DNA of 64,000 nt from Anthostomella pinea (GCA_963556695.1 CAUWAG010000007.1:3534001-3598000); one strand, 5' to 3'; numbered from the stretch's first letter, positions 1-11,146 are shown. A program made the numbers and translations. The notes: generated from the sequence alone by a model not told the origin.

Positions 1-50
1 AATATACCTAGTACGCGAAAGCTTTGACTGATCTTATTACCTAATAGCAG

Positions 51-1174
51 GTATTAAAGATTATGACAATAATTATAGCAGCCTAGAGAATGCCAGCCAC
101 GACGACTTTATCTCGTCTCAAGCCATACCTGCGTCGAGCTTGGACTGTACAAACGACCTCGAGGATGTTGAAGCCCATTCTTCAGCGGCCGAAACTCACC
201 CTCGGGCTGAATTATCTGTGGATCTACCGACGGCCCCCTCCCCTATTACAGAAGTGGCAACACCGCCAAGAAGCTTACGCTTGCTGCCTTCTCGAATGCC
301 GGTAGGCAAGCTGGGCGAGTCGATCCCTCATCATGCCCCCAGCCAAACTGAGCAGTCATCCGGTGCTCGAAAGCGGCATGCAAAAAGTCCGCCCGCAAAC
401 CTACCAATGGAGAAGCGAAGGGCTAGTGGCCGATCCCTCCGTGGCCGATCCCTCCGTGACCGAACCAAACAGAGAACACCTATCTTGGAGGGTGTAGTAG
501 ACACCAAGCGAGATCGGTCACGTGAACTTCAAAGCCGAAATCGACAATATGAGAACCTTCATGCAAGCACTCGAAGTAGTGGCAGGCCTGGTCACGAAGT
601 ACCGGGCTCAAGAAAACTTGCCTCTCCTACTATTGCAGTTCCAGAACCACTTACAGCAAGCTGTGGCACTTGTAGCTTTTCTGCTAGACATATGCTTGAG
701 TTATGCAATTCGGTTGAAGCTCTTTACAAAAAGGAGAACAGTATGACCATAATGCAGCTGTTTCTTGGTTTCATTTGTAGTCATGCCACCCAGAGACTTG
801 CCCAAGGCGGGCAGGCTGCAGATATGAACCGCTCCCATGATGGTGTGGCTCGCAGCCCCTCTGTTATTCCTTCCATAACGCCAATACCTCTAAACAGCAT
901 GCGAAACGGACGCATCGAAAGCGTTGAGAGCGATAGCGATGCAGGAAGCCAGGCAGGTAGCTATGACTCTATCCCGGACCAAAGTGCCGGTTTAGGAGAA
1001 GAGGACGACACAGTGGTCAAGAGAAGTCGATGGACAGAACTCAAAGAACTTCAACTGCGGGGGTGGGTGGCAGAAGAAAAGGGATGGCTATGGATTGCAA
1101 AGAAGTTGCACCGAAGCGAAGGGGCCGTCTCACAGCATTGGACCATTATGTCAAAGGAAGGCTGGGAAGTATAA
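51..1174 (+). CDS. Myb/SANT-like DNA-binding protein, 3' exon of a gene entering from the left
   Basis: An open frame runs from about base 32 to the TAA at 1172-1174. A plausible acceptor (..taatagcag) ends at base 50, with a branch-like ctgat about 20 nt before it, so this is probably the last exon and the start codon lies outside the window. Most of the protein is polar, Ser/Pro/Arg-rich and probably disordered, including a short direct repeat (GRSLRGRSLRDR) encoded near 427-470. The last ~50 residues form a Myb/SANT-like helix-turn-helix: regularly spaced Trp residues (RWTE, GWLWIAKKL, QHWTIM) and an R-S-E-G-A-V recognition-helix segment. The family is inferred from that pattern only. It could be a lineage-specific transcription factor or a mobile-element protein. 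No other domain is recognised. Confidence 0.5.
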
Positions 1175-1390
1175 CAGGTAAACAGTGTCTTATTAAAGGC
1201 TTGTTTATCAGGCATTTTATTGTCTTTGTTGCATTTGCTTGTAGTTTAAAGGGCGCTTTTGTTTGATAGATATTGGCGTTATGCAGTGTATATTCCAAGT
1301 TATACAGGTTTAATTGGCGTGACTTTATTAGAAAAGACAGGTCAGTAGATTGATGTTATAGGCCATATGGCACGCCCTAGCAGAGTAAGA
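1175..1390. other. Non-coding spacer after the Myb-like gene
   Basis: No gene-like frame. Probable 3' UTR and spacer before the minisatellite. Confidence 0.4.
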
Positions 1391-1672
1391 CGGGGTGAAA
1401 GGATACATACCGTTGTCATGCTGGCAGAATAAGATGGGCAGAAAGGATACGTACCGTCGTCATGCCGGCAGAATAAGACGGGCAGAAAAGGTACGTACTG
1501 TCATTATGCCCGGGCAGAATAAGATGGGCAGAATAAGATGGGCAGAAAAGGTACGTACTGTCATTATGCCCGGCAGAAAAAGATGGGCAGAAAAAGTACG
1601 TACCTACGGCTAGGTGTGGCAGAATCGGTACGTACCTTGGTGGGGTTTGGCAGAAAAGGTACGTATTTGTCA
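1391..1672. repeat. Minisatellite of ~30-60 bp units
   Basis: About six imperfect tandem units, each built from GGCAGAATAAGATGGGCAG followed by a near-palindromic GGTACGTAC core and a TCATTATGCC-like tail. Unit length varies because the GGCAGAATAAGAT sub-block is duplicated in one unit and the tail is lost in the last two. Both strands stay open through part of the array, as expected for a repeat whose period is a multiple of three in places; nothing suggests it is a gene. It ends about 65 bp before the Fot1-like insertion. Confidence 0.8.
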
Positions 1673-1739
1673 GCGCAGATTCCACAACATAAGCAGAATA
1701 TCGCTAATCTGTGCACTACCTTAGCTGAGGGGAGGCCTA

Positions 1740-3664
1740 CCCGTGCCACGCCCCACTTTATTCAGGATTCGCCCGGGCTCACCAGCTCAAGCTGGTGCTG
1801 GACACCAAAACACCCAGTTTTTCAATCTATCCAACTAGAAATGCCTCAACCACCTGCAACTGTGGCCAGATTCGTAGATTTCCGCCGGTGCCAGTCTCCC
1901 AGAAAGCCTCTGTTTGCGTGACTCCTTTGCTGCTTCGGAAAACCAGCGTTTCGCAGCATTGCGAGCCCTTAGATCTGCTGCTTCAACCATCTTCCTCGCC
2001 TTGACTATCTGGTCTTCTTCCTTCTGCTGGACCATCCGCCGGCCATCAGCTACTGTCAACACCCCTCCTGACTTCAATGGAGTATTCTTGGTAGCCCGGC
2101 GTTGTTTTTGAACGCGCTCAGCATATTTAGTCCTCCCCAGGTCTCTTTTAGTCTGGACCAGTTCCGTGGCACTTATTAGAGACCCTTTGATAAAGCGGCT
2201 AATATTAGCAGCAAACTCAGGATCAAGACTTTCGTCGCTTTTCAGCGCTGTGTCTAGCTTATCAGCCACCTTGTTGATCTGGCGCAAGGTCATTGGCGTG
2301 CTAAATGGCGAGGAACCTGCCAAGGTAGGGGGAGTAGGTGTCCTTTTTGGCTGTCGTTCTTCTAGGCTTTGAAGCACCGGCAGCGGGTTATATGGCCAGA
2401 TACCAGTCTTCTGGAAGGCAGAGAGAATCGTACTAGACTTGAATGCTTGCTGGCGGACCTGCTGAATACAGCTAAGGAACTCAAGCTTCGTGATGTTCAC
2501 CAGGCCATCACGGACCATTAAGTCTAGTGCCTTTGCGTGATAATGCTTCAGTGGCTGGAAGACTACCACGTCTAGCGGCTGCAGCAAGTGCGTCAGGTTT
2601 GGAGGCATGCCAAAAGGGATGATGCCGTGATCTTCGCAATATTGAATAAATTCAATCGTATGGTGTGAACCATGGCCATCTAGAATAAAGAGCCGTTTCG
2701 TCCTAATGGCTTTTGTTGCTGTGTATTTTTCAAAATGCTTTAGCCATTTCAAGCTGATTTGATCATTTGAATAGCCGCTAGAAGAAGGGATAATAGCTGT
2801 ATCTCCATGTAGTTCAGGTTGTTGATACCATCAGTCCATATGGTGCTGGCCTGCCAGAATCAAAAAGGCTGGTATGTGTTCTCCACCCGCAGAGATGGCT
2901 TCGATAGCAGTAGCAGATTCCCTATTTTCAGGGGTGCTGAAATAGTGGGCTCTCTTTCGTTTGGTGACGATAAGCTGGTTCTTTCCAACACCTATGCGAA
3001 AGCCAGTCTCGTCCATGTTCCAGATATCTTCGGGAGGGATACCCTCTGCTTTGCATGTCTCCTTGAGCTTCTGGAAGTACTGAGCGACTCGCTCGACGTC
3101 TTCTGATGCCTCCCGGTCCGCATGAAGCTGCTTCTGAAGCCGCTGGTGGTATCCATAGCGCTTGATAAAGCGACTGGTCCATTTTTGGCCAACAGTAGGT
3201 GGGCTGTTCCGTATAGCTGAAGGCGCTCGCTCGCTCAGAATGTGATTTGCAGCGTCGGTAATAAACTCAGCGCGTACAGCAAGGTTAATACGATCAAGAC
3301 GATCAATATAATGACATATTGCAACCTCTTCAGCAGGTGTTAGCTTTGTGTTTGCTGCTGGTTGGCCTTTTCTTGCTGGACGGCCCTTGAGACGGTTTCG
3401 AAGGCGATCGCGAGATACGCCAAATTCGCGGGCTACCGTGGCGACTTTCGAACTGGAATGGGTTCCAATATGCTGGACAGCTTCCTGCAAGCGTGCTTCC
3501 ATTTTACCGAATTGAATATGCTTTGAAGCTGCTGAAGAAAAGTGTGATCTAGAGGGAATGGTCGAAAAACTGGGTGTTTTGGTGATCTGTGTGTTTTGGT
3601 GTCCAGCACCAGCTTTAGCTGGTGAGCCCGGGCGAATCCTGAATAAAGTGGGGCGTGGCACGGG
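1740..3664 (-). mobile_element. Fot1/pogo-like Tc1-mariner DNA transposon with TA target duplication
   Basis: The element is 1,925 bp, typical of Fot1-class elements. It is flanked on both sides by TA (1738-1739 and 3665-3666). Terminal inverted repeats of 74 bp (1740-1813 and 3591-3664) start CCCGTGCCACGCCCCACTTT and differ at one position. Just inside the right repeat there is an extra short near-copy of its ACCAAAACAC end. The transposase lies on the minus strand and has one internal stop. Near-perfect ends and target duplication indicate a recent insertion that could still be mobilised in trans. Confidence 0.95.
1835..3502 (-). pseudogene. Fot1-like DDE transposase interrupted by one in-frame TGA
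   Basis: One continuous frame of 555 codons runs from ATG (3502) to the stop at 1835, close to the usual Fot1 transposase length. It is interrupted only by TGA at 2833-2831. The N-terminal half has a pogo/CENP-B-type helix-turn-helix (REFGVSRDRLRNRLKG) and a second HTH_Tnp block ending near GQKWTSRFIKRY. The DDE_1 nuclease shows its three acidic positions: NMDETGF before the stop, then ILDGHGSH and QPLDVVVFQPL after it. The C-terminal tail is basic and probably coiled-coil. The stop falls between the first and second catalytic Asp, so a terminated product would be inactive. Read-through or stop-codon editing cannot be excluded, but a single loss-of-function mutation is simplest. Confidence 0.9.
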
Positions 3665-3666
3665 TA

Positions 3667-4153
3667 TTCCTTTGGCTTCACTACCTGCCTTCGACCCCTC
3701 CGCTACCCATTTCATCCTTTGGCAGCTAGGTTTTCAGATCAGCCGGTCTTGTCAACATGTTTTTGTTTTGGTCACAAGCTCCTTTGCTCCTTTCCTTCCT
3801 TGATGTTACAACTACTAACTGGATGTGCGGATAGAGACTTGGCTCCAAATATCCTTCTTGAGATCAATCTCCGTGAACGAGTGAGTGCAGTATGAACGGT
3901 GATGAGTTGTTGTATTCAGAAAAAGGTCTATCAACTGTTTGCTGGTGGTAGAATACCCTTATACCAGCTGTGGGGCCCTGTGCCACACGACACCGTGGCA
4001 CGCCGCCACATACTGCTTACATACACAGATGGATACTGCTCACACTTCTCTATCAAAGCCGATCCACGCGACACGTTACCTACGGACCTGCCCTCCGACA
4101 CCCTCGATACTACCGCCGTCTACATTACATCCACAACTCCGCCACTGTTCAAT
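3667..4153. other. Non-coding spacer, ~490 bp
   Basis: Flank of the Fot1-like insertion. Short frames overlap in several registers without family resemblance. Confidence 0.4.
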
Positions 4154-4603
4154 ATGGACACTGCTAGCTATCAAACGGCAAGAGTTAAGGTCGCCGCTTT
4201 GGCTTGCTGTTTGAGCTGTAGCAAGAAGTACGACCCAGCACGCAGCCCTCGATAGCATCATTTCCTATACACCAACGACGATGGGACCGTCAGTCCATAC
4301 GACAGTACCCGCCACGACCATATTGCCATACGCGAGATCCTGCAGAACATTCGATCGATAGCAGTTACCTTCCGCGATGGGCTTGCGGATGACGTTGTCC
4401 CTCAGCTGCTGGCCAGGCTGCTGATGGCATTCGAAGCCCAGGAGGTTGGCATGGACGAGGTAATGGCATTGGCTGCTTCATCGTTTCGGGACGAGGCAGA
4501 ATGGGTCTCGCAAGAGACGGCCCGTCACCCTGGCTGTAACCGGATCACCTGGTGGATCATGGACAACGACAGTGGCAGTCCCATGGCAGACGTCAGCATT
4601 TAG
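4154..4603 (+). pseudogene. Small CxxC-family protein of unknown function, copy 1 (one internal TAG)
   Basis: The frame runs from ATG 4154 to TAG 4601-4603 with a single internal TAG at 4253-4255. The N-terminus (VKVAALACCLSCSKK) carries a CxxC pair. The part after the stop is a compact domain (FLYTNDDG, IRSIAVTFRDGLADD, MDEVMALAA). I do not recognise the family, but the whole length aligns by eye with the minus-strand relic at 38023-38784, so this is a real protein family rather than a chance frame. About 149 residues remain; copy 2 extends further at the C-terminus. The internal stop makes it a probable pseudogene; a missed intron is less likely because no GT-AG pair of normal length removes the TAG. 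Confidence 0.55.
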
Positions 4604-4891
4604 ATAATGGCAGCAGCAACGGAGTAAAATGTATTAACAGACGCAGTGCTCTTCACATCGTCAGACACTGCGCCCTGTATACCGGCCTAAAAGTTAAGAG
4701 GTCGACAGGCAGGAAGGGATAAGGTGCCATTGTCCCTATGCTGTTTTAAACGTTAAGCACGAACAGCCCGCAAGCCGCTCGTTTTAAACACACACTGCAA
4801 TACTTATATATGACTTTGTGGTCGGTTTCCTTGCTTCCTGACCATCTGACACATTTTATTAAGGAAGTCGAGTTGCTAAACTCAGAAACAG
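4604..4891. other. Intergenic region
   Basis: 3' flanks of two convergent relics. Nothing else seen. Confidence 0.4.
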
Positions 4892-7800
4892 TCACTGCTC
4901 AAGACTTTCAGCGATTCTGTTGTACCTATTCTTTCTCGCTACCATGAGAGCAGTGTCCCCTTGGTCGTAAGACGGCCGAGTATAAGGTGCATTTCGGATA
5001 GTTGTTTCCGAGATAGTGCTGACTTTGTTCGTGGTCAGGAGTAGGCGGACTACCTGTTCATGACCATGTGCCGCTGCGATCCACAATGGTGTCATACCCC
5101 ATATGTTCTGTGTATCTGGTGGTGTTCCGGTCTGGAGAAGCTCTTTCACTGTGGTCGTGGTTCCTGATGCTGCCGCGTTATACAGTCTGGCGATGGCAAA
5201 GTCCTCCTCTTGAACAGTGACGATGCAGGCTTGGCGGGACAGGAAGCGAAGAATGTCGAGTTGGCCACAAGCAGCAGCAATACGTAAAACAGCACTAGAG
5301 ATGAACGATCTGGTCAGTAGGCTTCGGTGAAGAAGCAGCGCCATCACCTCCTTGCCATTGCCTCTGTTCCCTGCTGCCGCCTTGACCACTTCTTCTGTGA
5401 TGGAAACCTCGTCTCCTCGTCGGTTAAGAAGCAGCTCCATCACCTCCTTGCCATTCTTCCCGTTCCTTGCTGCCGCCTTGACCACTTCCACTATGATGGA
5501 AACCTCGTCTCCTCGTCGGTCAAGAAGCAGCGCCATCACCTCCTTGCCCTTGCCTCTGTTCTGTGCTGCCGCCCTGACCACTTCTTCTGTGATGGAAACC
5601 TTGTCTCCTCGTCGGTCAAGAAGCAGCGCCATCACCTCCATGCCATTCTCTTCGTTCCCTGCTGCCGCCTTGACAACTTCCTCTGTGACGGGGACCTCGT
5701 CTCCTCGTTGGTCGAGAAGCAGCGCCATCACGTCCATGCCATTCTTTCTGTTCCTTGCTGCCGCCTTGGCCACTTTGATACTGTTGCGTGGTCACGTGAC
5801 CCACTTGGGTTGGCGTATTGTCCACATCCACTGCAGCTGCGCACCACCTTCAGACCTTCTAACAACAACAACAGCACCAATACAGCAGATTTGCATCCTT
5901 TCTGGCCTTCTTGCTGTGCAACAGATACTCATACGTGCCTTGTACTCTAGTAATTGTGTGATTATAATCTCATTCCCACCAATGGCTGCCGCACTCAGTG
6001 GGGTTTCGTTGTGAATATCGTCCGACTCTAATATTGCCATAATATCAGAAGCCATCTGCTGATGTGGACTATTACACACGTAGTTAAAAATGGCCGGGAT
6101 GCCACAATATCCTGCGATGTGTAAAATTGAGGCTCGTCTTGGGAGTATCACATGAACCCTGTACCGGCCACTGGCTCTATCAAGCCAAGCGTCTCTATGT
6201 GGAGAATTGACTTCGAAAAAATTCGTCTGCGTATGCTTGACTTTGAACTCGTCTCCTGCGAGTCACGCGTGTGAATCCCAATAATCAGATCCGTAGGAGG
6301 AGAACTCTTCCTCCCACCGTGAACGATCCTTGATCAGCTCAAAATCGCGAATGAGCTGATCTACACACTTGTATGCCATGTCTGCATGGAAATACCCTGC
6401 TGCAGTTGCTTCATGAGAACCTGCTGCGATTCTTGATCACACTCATCCAAGGCATCGATGATGAAGAATTTATGGCCGGTGGCTTCATCGGCGGCCATTT
6501 TGTGCAAAACAGTCCATAAAGCGTCGAATGAATCAAAGATCTTCTTTCCACGCTCGCGGTATTTTGGCAGGAGATAGTCGAGGAGAAGTCGCGGATGTTG
6601 TTGAATGAGCTGCAGGATAAGCCCTCGGACCACTGATGTCACTGACCTACGGGTGTCGAAACTGGAATCGCAGAAGAAACAGGAAAGGGTTTTCTGGTCT
6701 GAGTGGCGGAACTGCTCCCGGAGTACCTCGGCAAGGCAAATGGCCATAGTGGACTTCCCAGTCCCTGGGTTCCCATACAGCCAGAGAGCATTGGTCGATG
6801 CCACCGCGTGCTCAGGGCCGAGCCAGGAAGCGAGCTCTTCTGTCTTGAGTATCCATTCGCAAGTGCCTTTGGCGCGGCCACCCTTCTTTCGTTGCAGAGA
6901 TTTCATATCCTCGAAAGGATCCGTTTCGAAAAGATCGGAGTGACATTTTTCAGCTTGTGAACTTTCGGCTAGAACATCTTTTATACCAGTTAGCTAGGCC
7001 GTTTCATCCGAGCCAAAGGGCCGACTCACCTTCTAGTTTAGTATCTATTACGTGTGATTAGTATCAGCAAAAGAGCGAGGGGAGATAAGAAGGTATTTCT
7101 CTAGAGATGTACTATGACGTACTATCACGAAAGCTTCTCGCCACGCGAGGTACATCTTTGGCCACAATCGTTTCGAGCCTTTGCCGCACAACGAGATACA
7201 TGCCACGGATGTTTGAGTCATATTTTACAAGCCCTGAGTGATCAGCGTCCAGGCTGACATTGTCTTCATCAGCTTCCGCTGTCAAGCCTGTGCTTGTAGC
7301 GGACTTCTTTGTTACCAGCAGCATCTGCGGACCGGTTTTCGTGATGCGACCATCAGCCTGCATCTGGATAACTTTGAGCATTTTACCAATAGGGGTAACT
7401 GCGTGGATCTTACCTGCACAGTCCGGGTGTACTTCGTCTCAAAAAAGGAGATGACTCGGTATTTTCCTTTGCATTGATTGGAAAAATCACCAGAAATTCT
7501 CGCCAGATAATCAGAAGGCTCGGAGTCGCGATCAACAAGTAGTGCATGAATTAGCTTCTCGTTAGGTTGGCCATAAACAAGACTCTGTAGCTGCTCATTT
7601 CAGAGCCCGAGATTTGGAACACCAAAAAAGAGTAATCCACAGCATGCGCGGGTCAGTTCGAGATTGGCTTGCACGGACGATTTCTTCTGAGCGTATACTA
7701 GTGCCTGGTCGCAATTAGCCGGGCGATCGGGCGTAGCGCAACAATCGGCTTGCTTCTTTAATGAAGAGATCACCCAGGCTGTGTCCGATGAAGATGATGG

Positions 7801-8593
7801 GACGGTTGGTACTCTGCCTTGAGATGAGCCCTATGCCGCAGATCTGGGCTTGGAGGCACATACCTTGCTACTGCTTCGGAATGCCAAGAGCTCATTGAGA
7901 AAATATGACCCCATGTCCTCGATCGACTTCCTGGAATCGCTCTTTAACAGCTTCGTGTCATAGCCGTAGATAAGTACTCGCGCATTGGGTATATCCGCGG
8001 GCAGGTAATCTTGCAGCCAGATGTCGTTGCTACTAAGAGACTTTCACGACCCAAATGCGTAGCTTGCAAGGCCGGGCACTACAACGATGCTGGTGGTAAG
8101 ACACGACAAGTCAGCAATTGAAACGGCAGTCAAGTGATGATTATAGGTAGTCTCACTCGACGTCAACTCGGGTTACGCCCGTGTAAAGCGGTGTGATGCC
8201 GTAGAAGTCGGAGTCGTACTTGTACTTCCGCTCTCCGCTGGCCTGTTGTAGGCGGCGCACCAACTCGATTACTGGGATTGATGTGTGGAAAGTGGCAATA
8301 GCACAGGCCCAGCGGCTGTCCCTAGGGGCTAGAGCGATGCGGCTGACGCTGCGAACGGTGTCCCGCAAGCCTGGGCCTTGTGTAATTATTGCCTTCAGTT
8401 CGCTGTCTAGGGCTGCATCGGATGTGTCGATCGGGATTTTATCGATGCGCAGGGTCAGATATCAGGGAGGTTTTTCCTTGAAAAACAACGCGTAGCGATA
8501 AAAGGCCGAAGTTAGGAGGATGGCGATAGCAGCCACTGCGAGCGGCCAGGCGCGCCCAGCCAGAACATCTAGTCGGTTAAAGACGCCAACCAT
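4892..8593 (-). pseudogene. NLR relic: TM - SesB-like hydrolase - NACHT - ankyrin-type repeats, multiply disrupted
   Basis: Reading on the minus strand from ATG 8593: a short N-terminus with one membrane-spanning segment, the SesB-like entry region (FYGITPLY), the alpha/beta-hydrolase core with nucleophile motif GHSLGD (near 7780), and its C-terminal block (SATSTGLT..DADHSGLVKY). The NACHT domain follows, with Walker A GNPGTGKST and Walker B FFIIDALDECD. The region after Walker B, where a winged helix is expected, is missing: NACHT ends near 6361 and the linker to the ankyrin part begins ~30 bp later. Degenerate ankyrin repeats (6150-5800) and five 31-residue repeats of the type MALLLDRRGDEV complete it. 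In-frame TGAs lie at 8464, 8046 (Trp expected), 7602 (Arg expected), 6265 (Arg expected) and 5794. Introns 8156-8090, 7863-7814, 7753-7705 (GC-AG) and 7413-7374 match those of the intact paralogue at 14698. Confidence 0.85.
5330..5773 (-). repeat. Five tandem 93-bp repeats encoding 31-residue ankyrin-like units
   Basis: Repeats of MxLLLDRRGDEV-x-ITEEVVKAAA-x-NxxNGKEV follow one another with high nucleotide identity, the situation seen in rapidly evolving NLR ligand-binding repeats. The opposite strand stays open across the array, which produces spurious plus-strand frames. Confidence 0.8.
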
Positions 8594-9586
8594 GATGGCA
8601 ATCTGTGCAGAACAACGTGTAGGGCAGGCGGTGACCGAAGCTGCCTCGGTCGGTAGGTTCGATGGTATAAAAACGAAACAAGCGATAGTGGAGAGAGAGA
8701 GATTTGCCGATACTAAAGACAGAAAGGCTACGACAGGAAAGCCAGGAGGGGTAAGGGGTACGTAGGCAAGCATAGGCAAGCATAGGTAAGTATATGCGCG
8801 CTCAGTCTTGGGGGCTGCATCTTAATACGTCTATATAAGCGGCCGAGCAGGGCTAATATGTGACCTACTATTCCAGTATAGCCCCCAAGACTTTCTCGCC
8901 TTTCGCACTGGCTGGTGCACTAGGGCTCTTGTCTAGCATGGGCCTGCATAGTTATCGGATGGCAACTATTAGAGTATCAGTACGAGGTAAGCCAAGCCCT
9001 TTATTAACTCGAAAGGCAGATCCTAGAACCGGCTATGCATTATACATGTGCACCTGTTTCAACTAGTGTGAGATCGCAGATATCACGGTCCAGTGGTACA
9101 TGCTGTCTGCAAAAAGGGATGTCGCGCAAGAAAGATCAAAATACAATGAGGACGCGTGAGCAGAGGACAGCGCCAAGGTATGTTCGGCGCAGGTACCCCA
9201 AATCGCTTTCACCGGGTTACCTTGAGTACCCTGAGTCTTCCCCTTCTAGGCGCGTATCGAGAACAGTACAAGTCTGGCCCAGTCATGTCATCTCGGACTG
9301 AGGGGATCTGGACCCTTCAGAGACCGAGAGGGTTGCGGCAAAGAGTTGTTCAATCTGCAGAAGCTTGGTGTCGATCGATCAAGGCAGAGTATATTGCTGT
9401 GAGATCGGTGAGGGGTAAGGGCAAGGCAGAGAGGGCAAGGCAGACAGGCGAAGACCATTGAGGCAGCCAGTGTGTATATACAGACGGTTGTCACCCCAGA
9501 CTATATAAGCGAAGAGTTTCAAGCCTGAACCCGACCAGGCCTTACCTACCACCCCCAGGTTCTAGGTACTCCATTCTGCAGCAATA
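8594..9586. other. Intergenic region, ~1 kb
   Basis: No supported gene. A TATATAA box at 8831-8840 has no good gene behind it. Short frames at 8860-9300 lack family resemblance. The right end is the promoter of the DUF6601 gene. Confidence 0.4.
9502..9508 (+). promoter_or_regulatory. TATA box of the DUF6601 gene
   Basis: TATATAA lies 79 bp upstream of the ATG at 9587, on the same strand, with a pyrimidine/ACC-rich leader between. Spacing fits a fungal core promoter. Confidence 0.5.
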
Positions 9587-10558
9587 ATGTGCCCACCACC
9601 CGCTGCCGGGCCGCCCTTTGCATCAGAGCACCAGCTGAACTGGGACCTGGACAACAACGGACCTCTCACCCAATGTTTGCCCGGCTACCCTTATATCCTG
9701 CTCCAGGATCGATGCAAGCTGTGGGAGTTCCTCGACCAGGAATTCTGCTCGAAGGACATAAACCAGATGGCGAGCAGGCTGTGGTGGATGTCAAAACAAG
9801 ACAGCGCCAACATCTCCCCGCTCCACCGGCAACTGGTTAAACAGCGCGCCGTCATCGTCACCGAGGATCCCAAGCTGCATCTAGTCTGGATCCACAGCCG
9901 AGTCTTCATCAAGCCGCTGCCCCGGTACATCGTCTCGTATGCATTCTGGCGGGACTACATGGGTGGCGATGGGAAAGATGCCCACGATATCCGTAGGGCA
10001 GCCTTGGGCTATTTCCGTACATGGCTGTACCTGGTGAGATACGAGTCCGACTTTCGCATCGCCCAAGACCCCAGCCTGCACCTCATCCCGCCCGACATCA
10101 CATGGGACCAGTTCTGCCGTTTTGTATCCGATCTGATCACGATTGCCGACCACGACATCCCTACACGCTATACCTATGGCGAGATTTGATTGACGAGGCT
10201 TAACTTCTACGCTCCATTCCTACTTCGAAAGGCGTACTTCCAGCGTGTTGATTATCAATACGGGACATACTTTGCTCGGTTTTATAGGCCGGTTTTATTC
10301 GTTATTGGCGCGGTGTCCCTTATTCTGAGTGGGCTACAGGTTGCCATTGCTGTCGATCAAGGTCATCCCGATAAGGAGAATAATCAGTTGCTCTTAACTG
10401 TGGCTTTCTGGGTGAGCTTAACCATGATTTTATGCAGCTGTGGTATGCTTTTGTATCTATGCACTCTCTTGGTATATAAAGTGGGAAAGGAGTGGAAGTT
10501 TGCGATTCGAGACCGGCTTCAGTTGCTAGAGGAGGGACGGGCAAAGCGTTTGGGATAG
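9587..10558 (+). pseudogene. DUF6601 membrane protein with one in-frame TGA
   Basis: ATG 9587 to the stop at 10556-10558 is one frame of 324 codons with a single TGA at 10187-10189. The first ~200 residues are soluble, with conserved-looking blocks (GYPYILLQDRCKLWEFL, HRQLVKQRAVIVTEDPKLHL). After the TGA come LNFYAP, FQRVDYQYGTYFARFY, two membrane spans (residues ~235-255 and ~270-295) and a basic KEWKFAIRDR tail. I recognise this as the fungal DUF6601 family, often mis-labelled subtilisin-like. The stop falls where the family usually has Arg in the GE(L/I)RLTRLNFYAP segment, suggesting CGA to TGA. Termination there would remove both membrane spans. Function of the family is unknown. Confidence 0.8.
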
Positions 10559-10957
10559 TTGATACATATGAAGGTTCGTGGCGCGTGCGTATGCGACCAC
10601 ACGGGGCCAGGCAAGAATTGGGCGGACAGTGCTAAAGCTAGCTAGCCGCCCCAGTGGATCGTCTGGGGAAGCGGGGTTAGTACAGACAAACCCGAGACCC
10701 CCCAAGACTGTTGGCACTCAACAGATGATTGGTGCTAACCTGTAAGATATGGCTGCAGTGCTAAGCGCAAGCGGCATCCAGGCGGTTCCTGCAGCGGTTG
10801 CCAGCCTATTCTCCCGTCCTTACCCAAAGACGTACAGGGCATTTGACCCACCTAGAAGATAGATCATAATTTCTGCACGCTCAAGGGGTGAAGCAAAAGA
10901 ACAACAGAACACACCTGACAACCTGACTAATCTGAAATCGTTTGCATCTGACAGAAG
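10559..10957. other. Intergenic region with a short ATG frame
   Basis: An ATG at 10749 opens a 37-codon frame (MAAVLSASGIQAVPAAV..) with no recognisable continuation. Otherwise nothing seen. Confidence 0.3.
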
Positions 10958-11146
10958 CAGCCGTTCAGCGGCTCGCTGATGCTCCCGCTGATCGAGGTCA
11001 ACGGGCCGTCCTGGCGCATTAGCTTTGCCGTCCTGGACGCGGACCGGCTCCTAGTCTCGGACCATGCGATAGGCTCGACAGACCAGATGTCCGACTGCTA
11101 TGTCAGCTTCAAATATCACATCGGGTGGAAATCTACTGGGTTATAG
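10958..11146 (+). pseudogene. Coding-like fragment of unknown family
   Basis: After a good acceptor (ttgcatctgacag, 10954) a 62-codon frame reads QPFSGSLMLPLIEVNGPSW and RISFAVLDADRLLV before a TAG. Composition and hydrophobic pattern look protein-coding, and a 37-codon ATG frame lies ~200 bp upstream, so this may be the remains of a small two-exon gene. No family is assigned. Confidence 0.3.

Noticed and set aside
5327..6014. Two ~210-codon plus-strand frames with repeated blocks
   Set aside because: Antisense shadows of the ankyrin-like repeats of the NLR relic; repeats with a period divisible by three keep all frames open.
7704..7753. TAA and frameshift inside the SesB-like relic after GHSLGDLFIKE
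   Set aside because: Explained by a GC-AG intron at the same place as in the intact paralogue.
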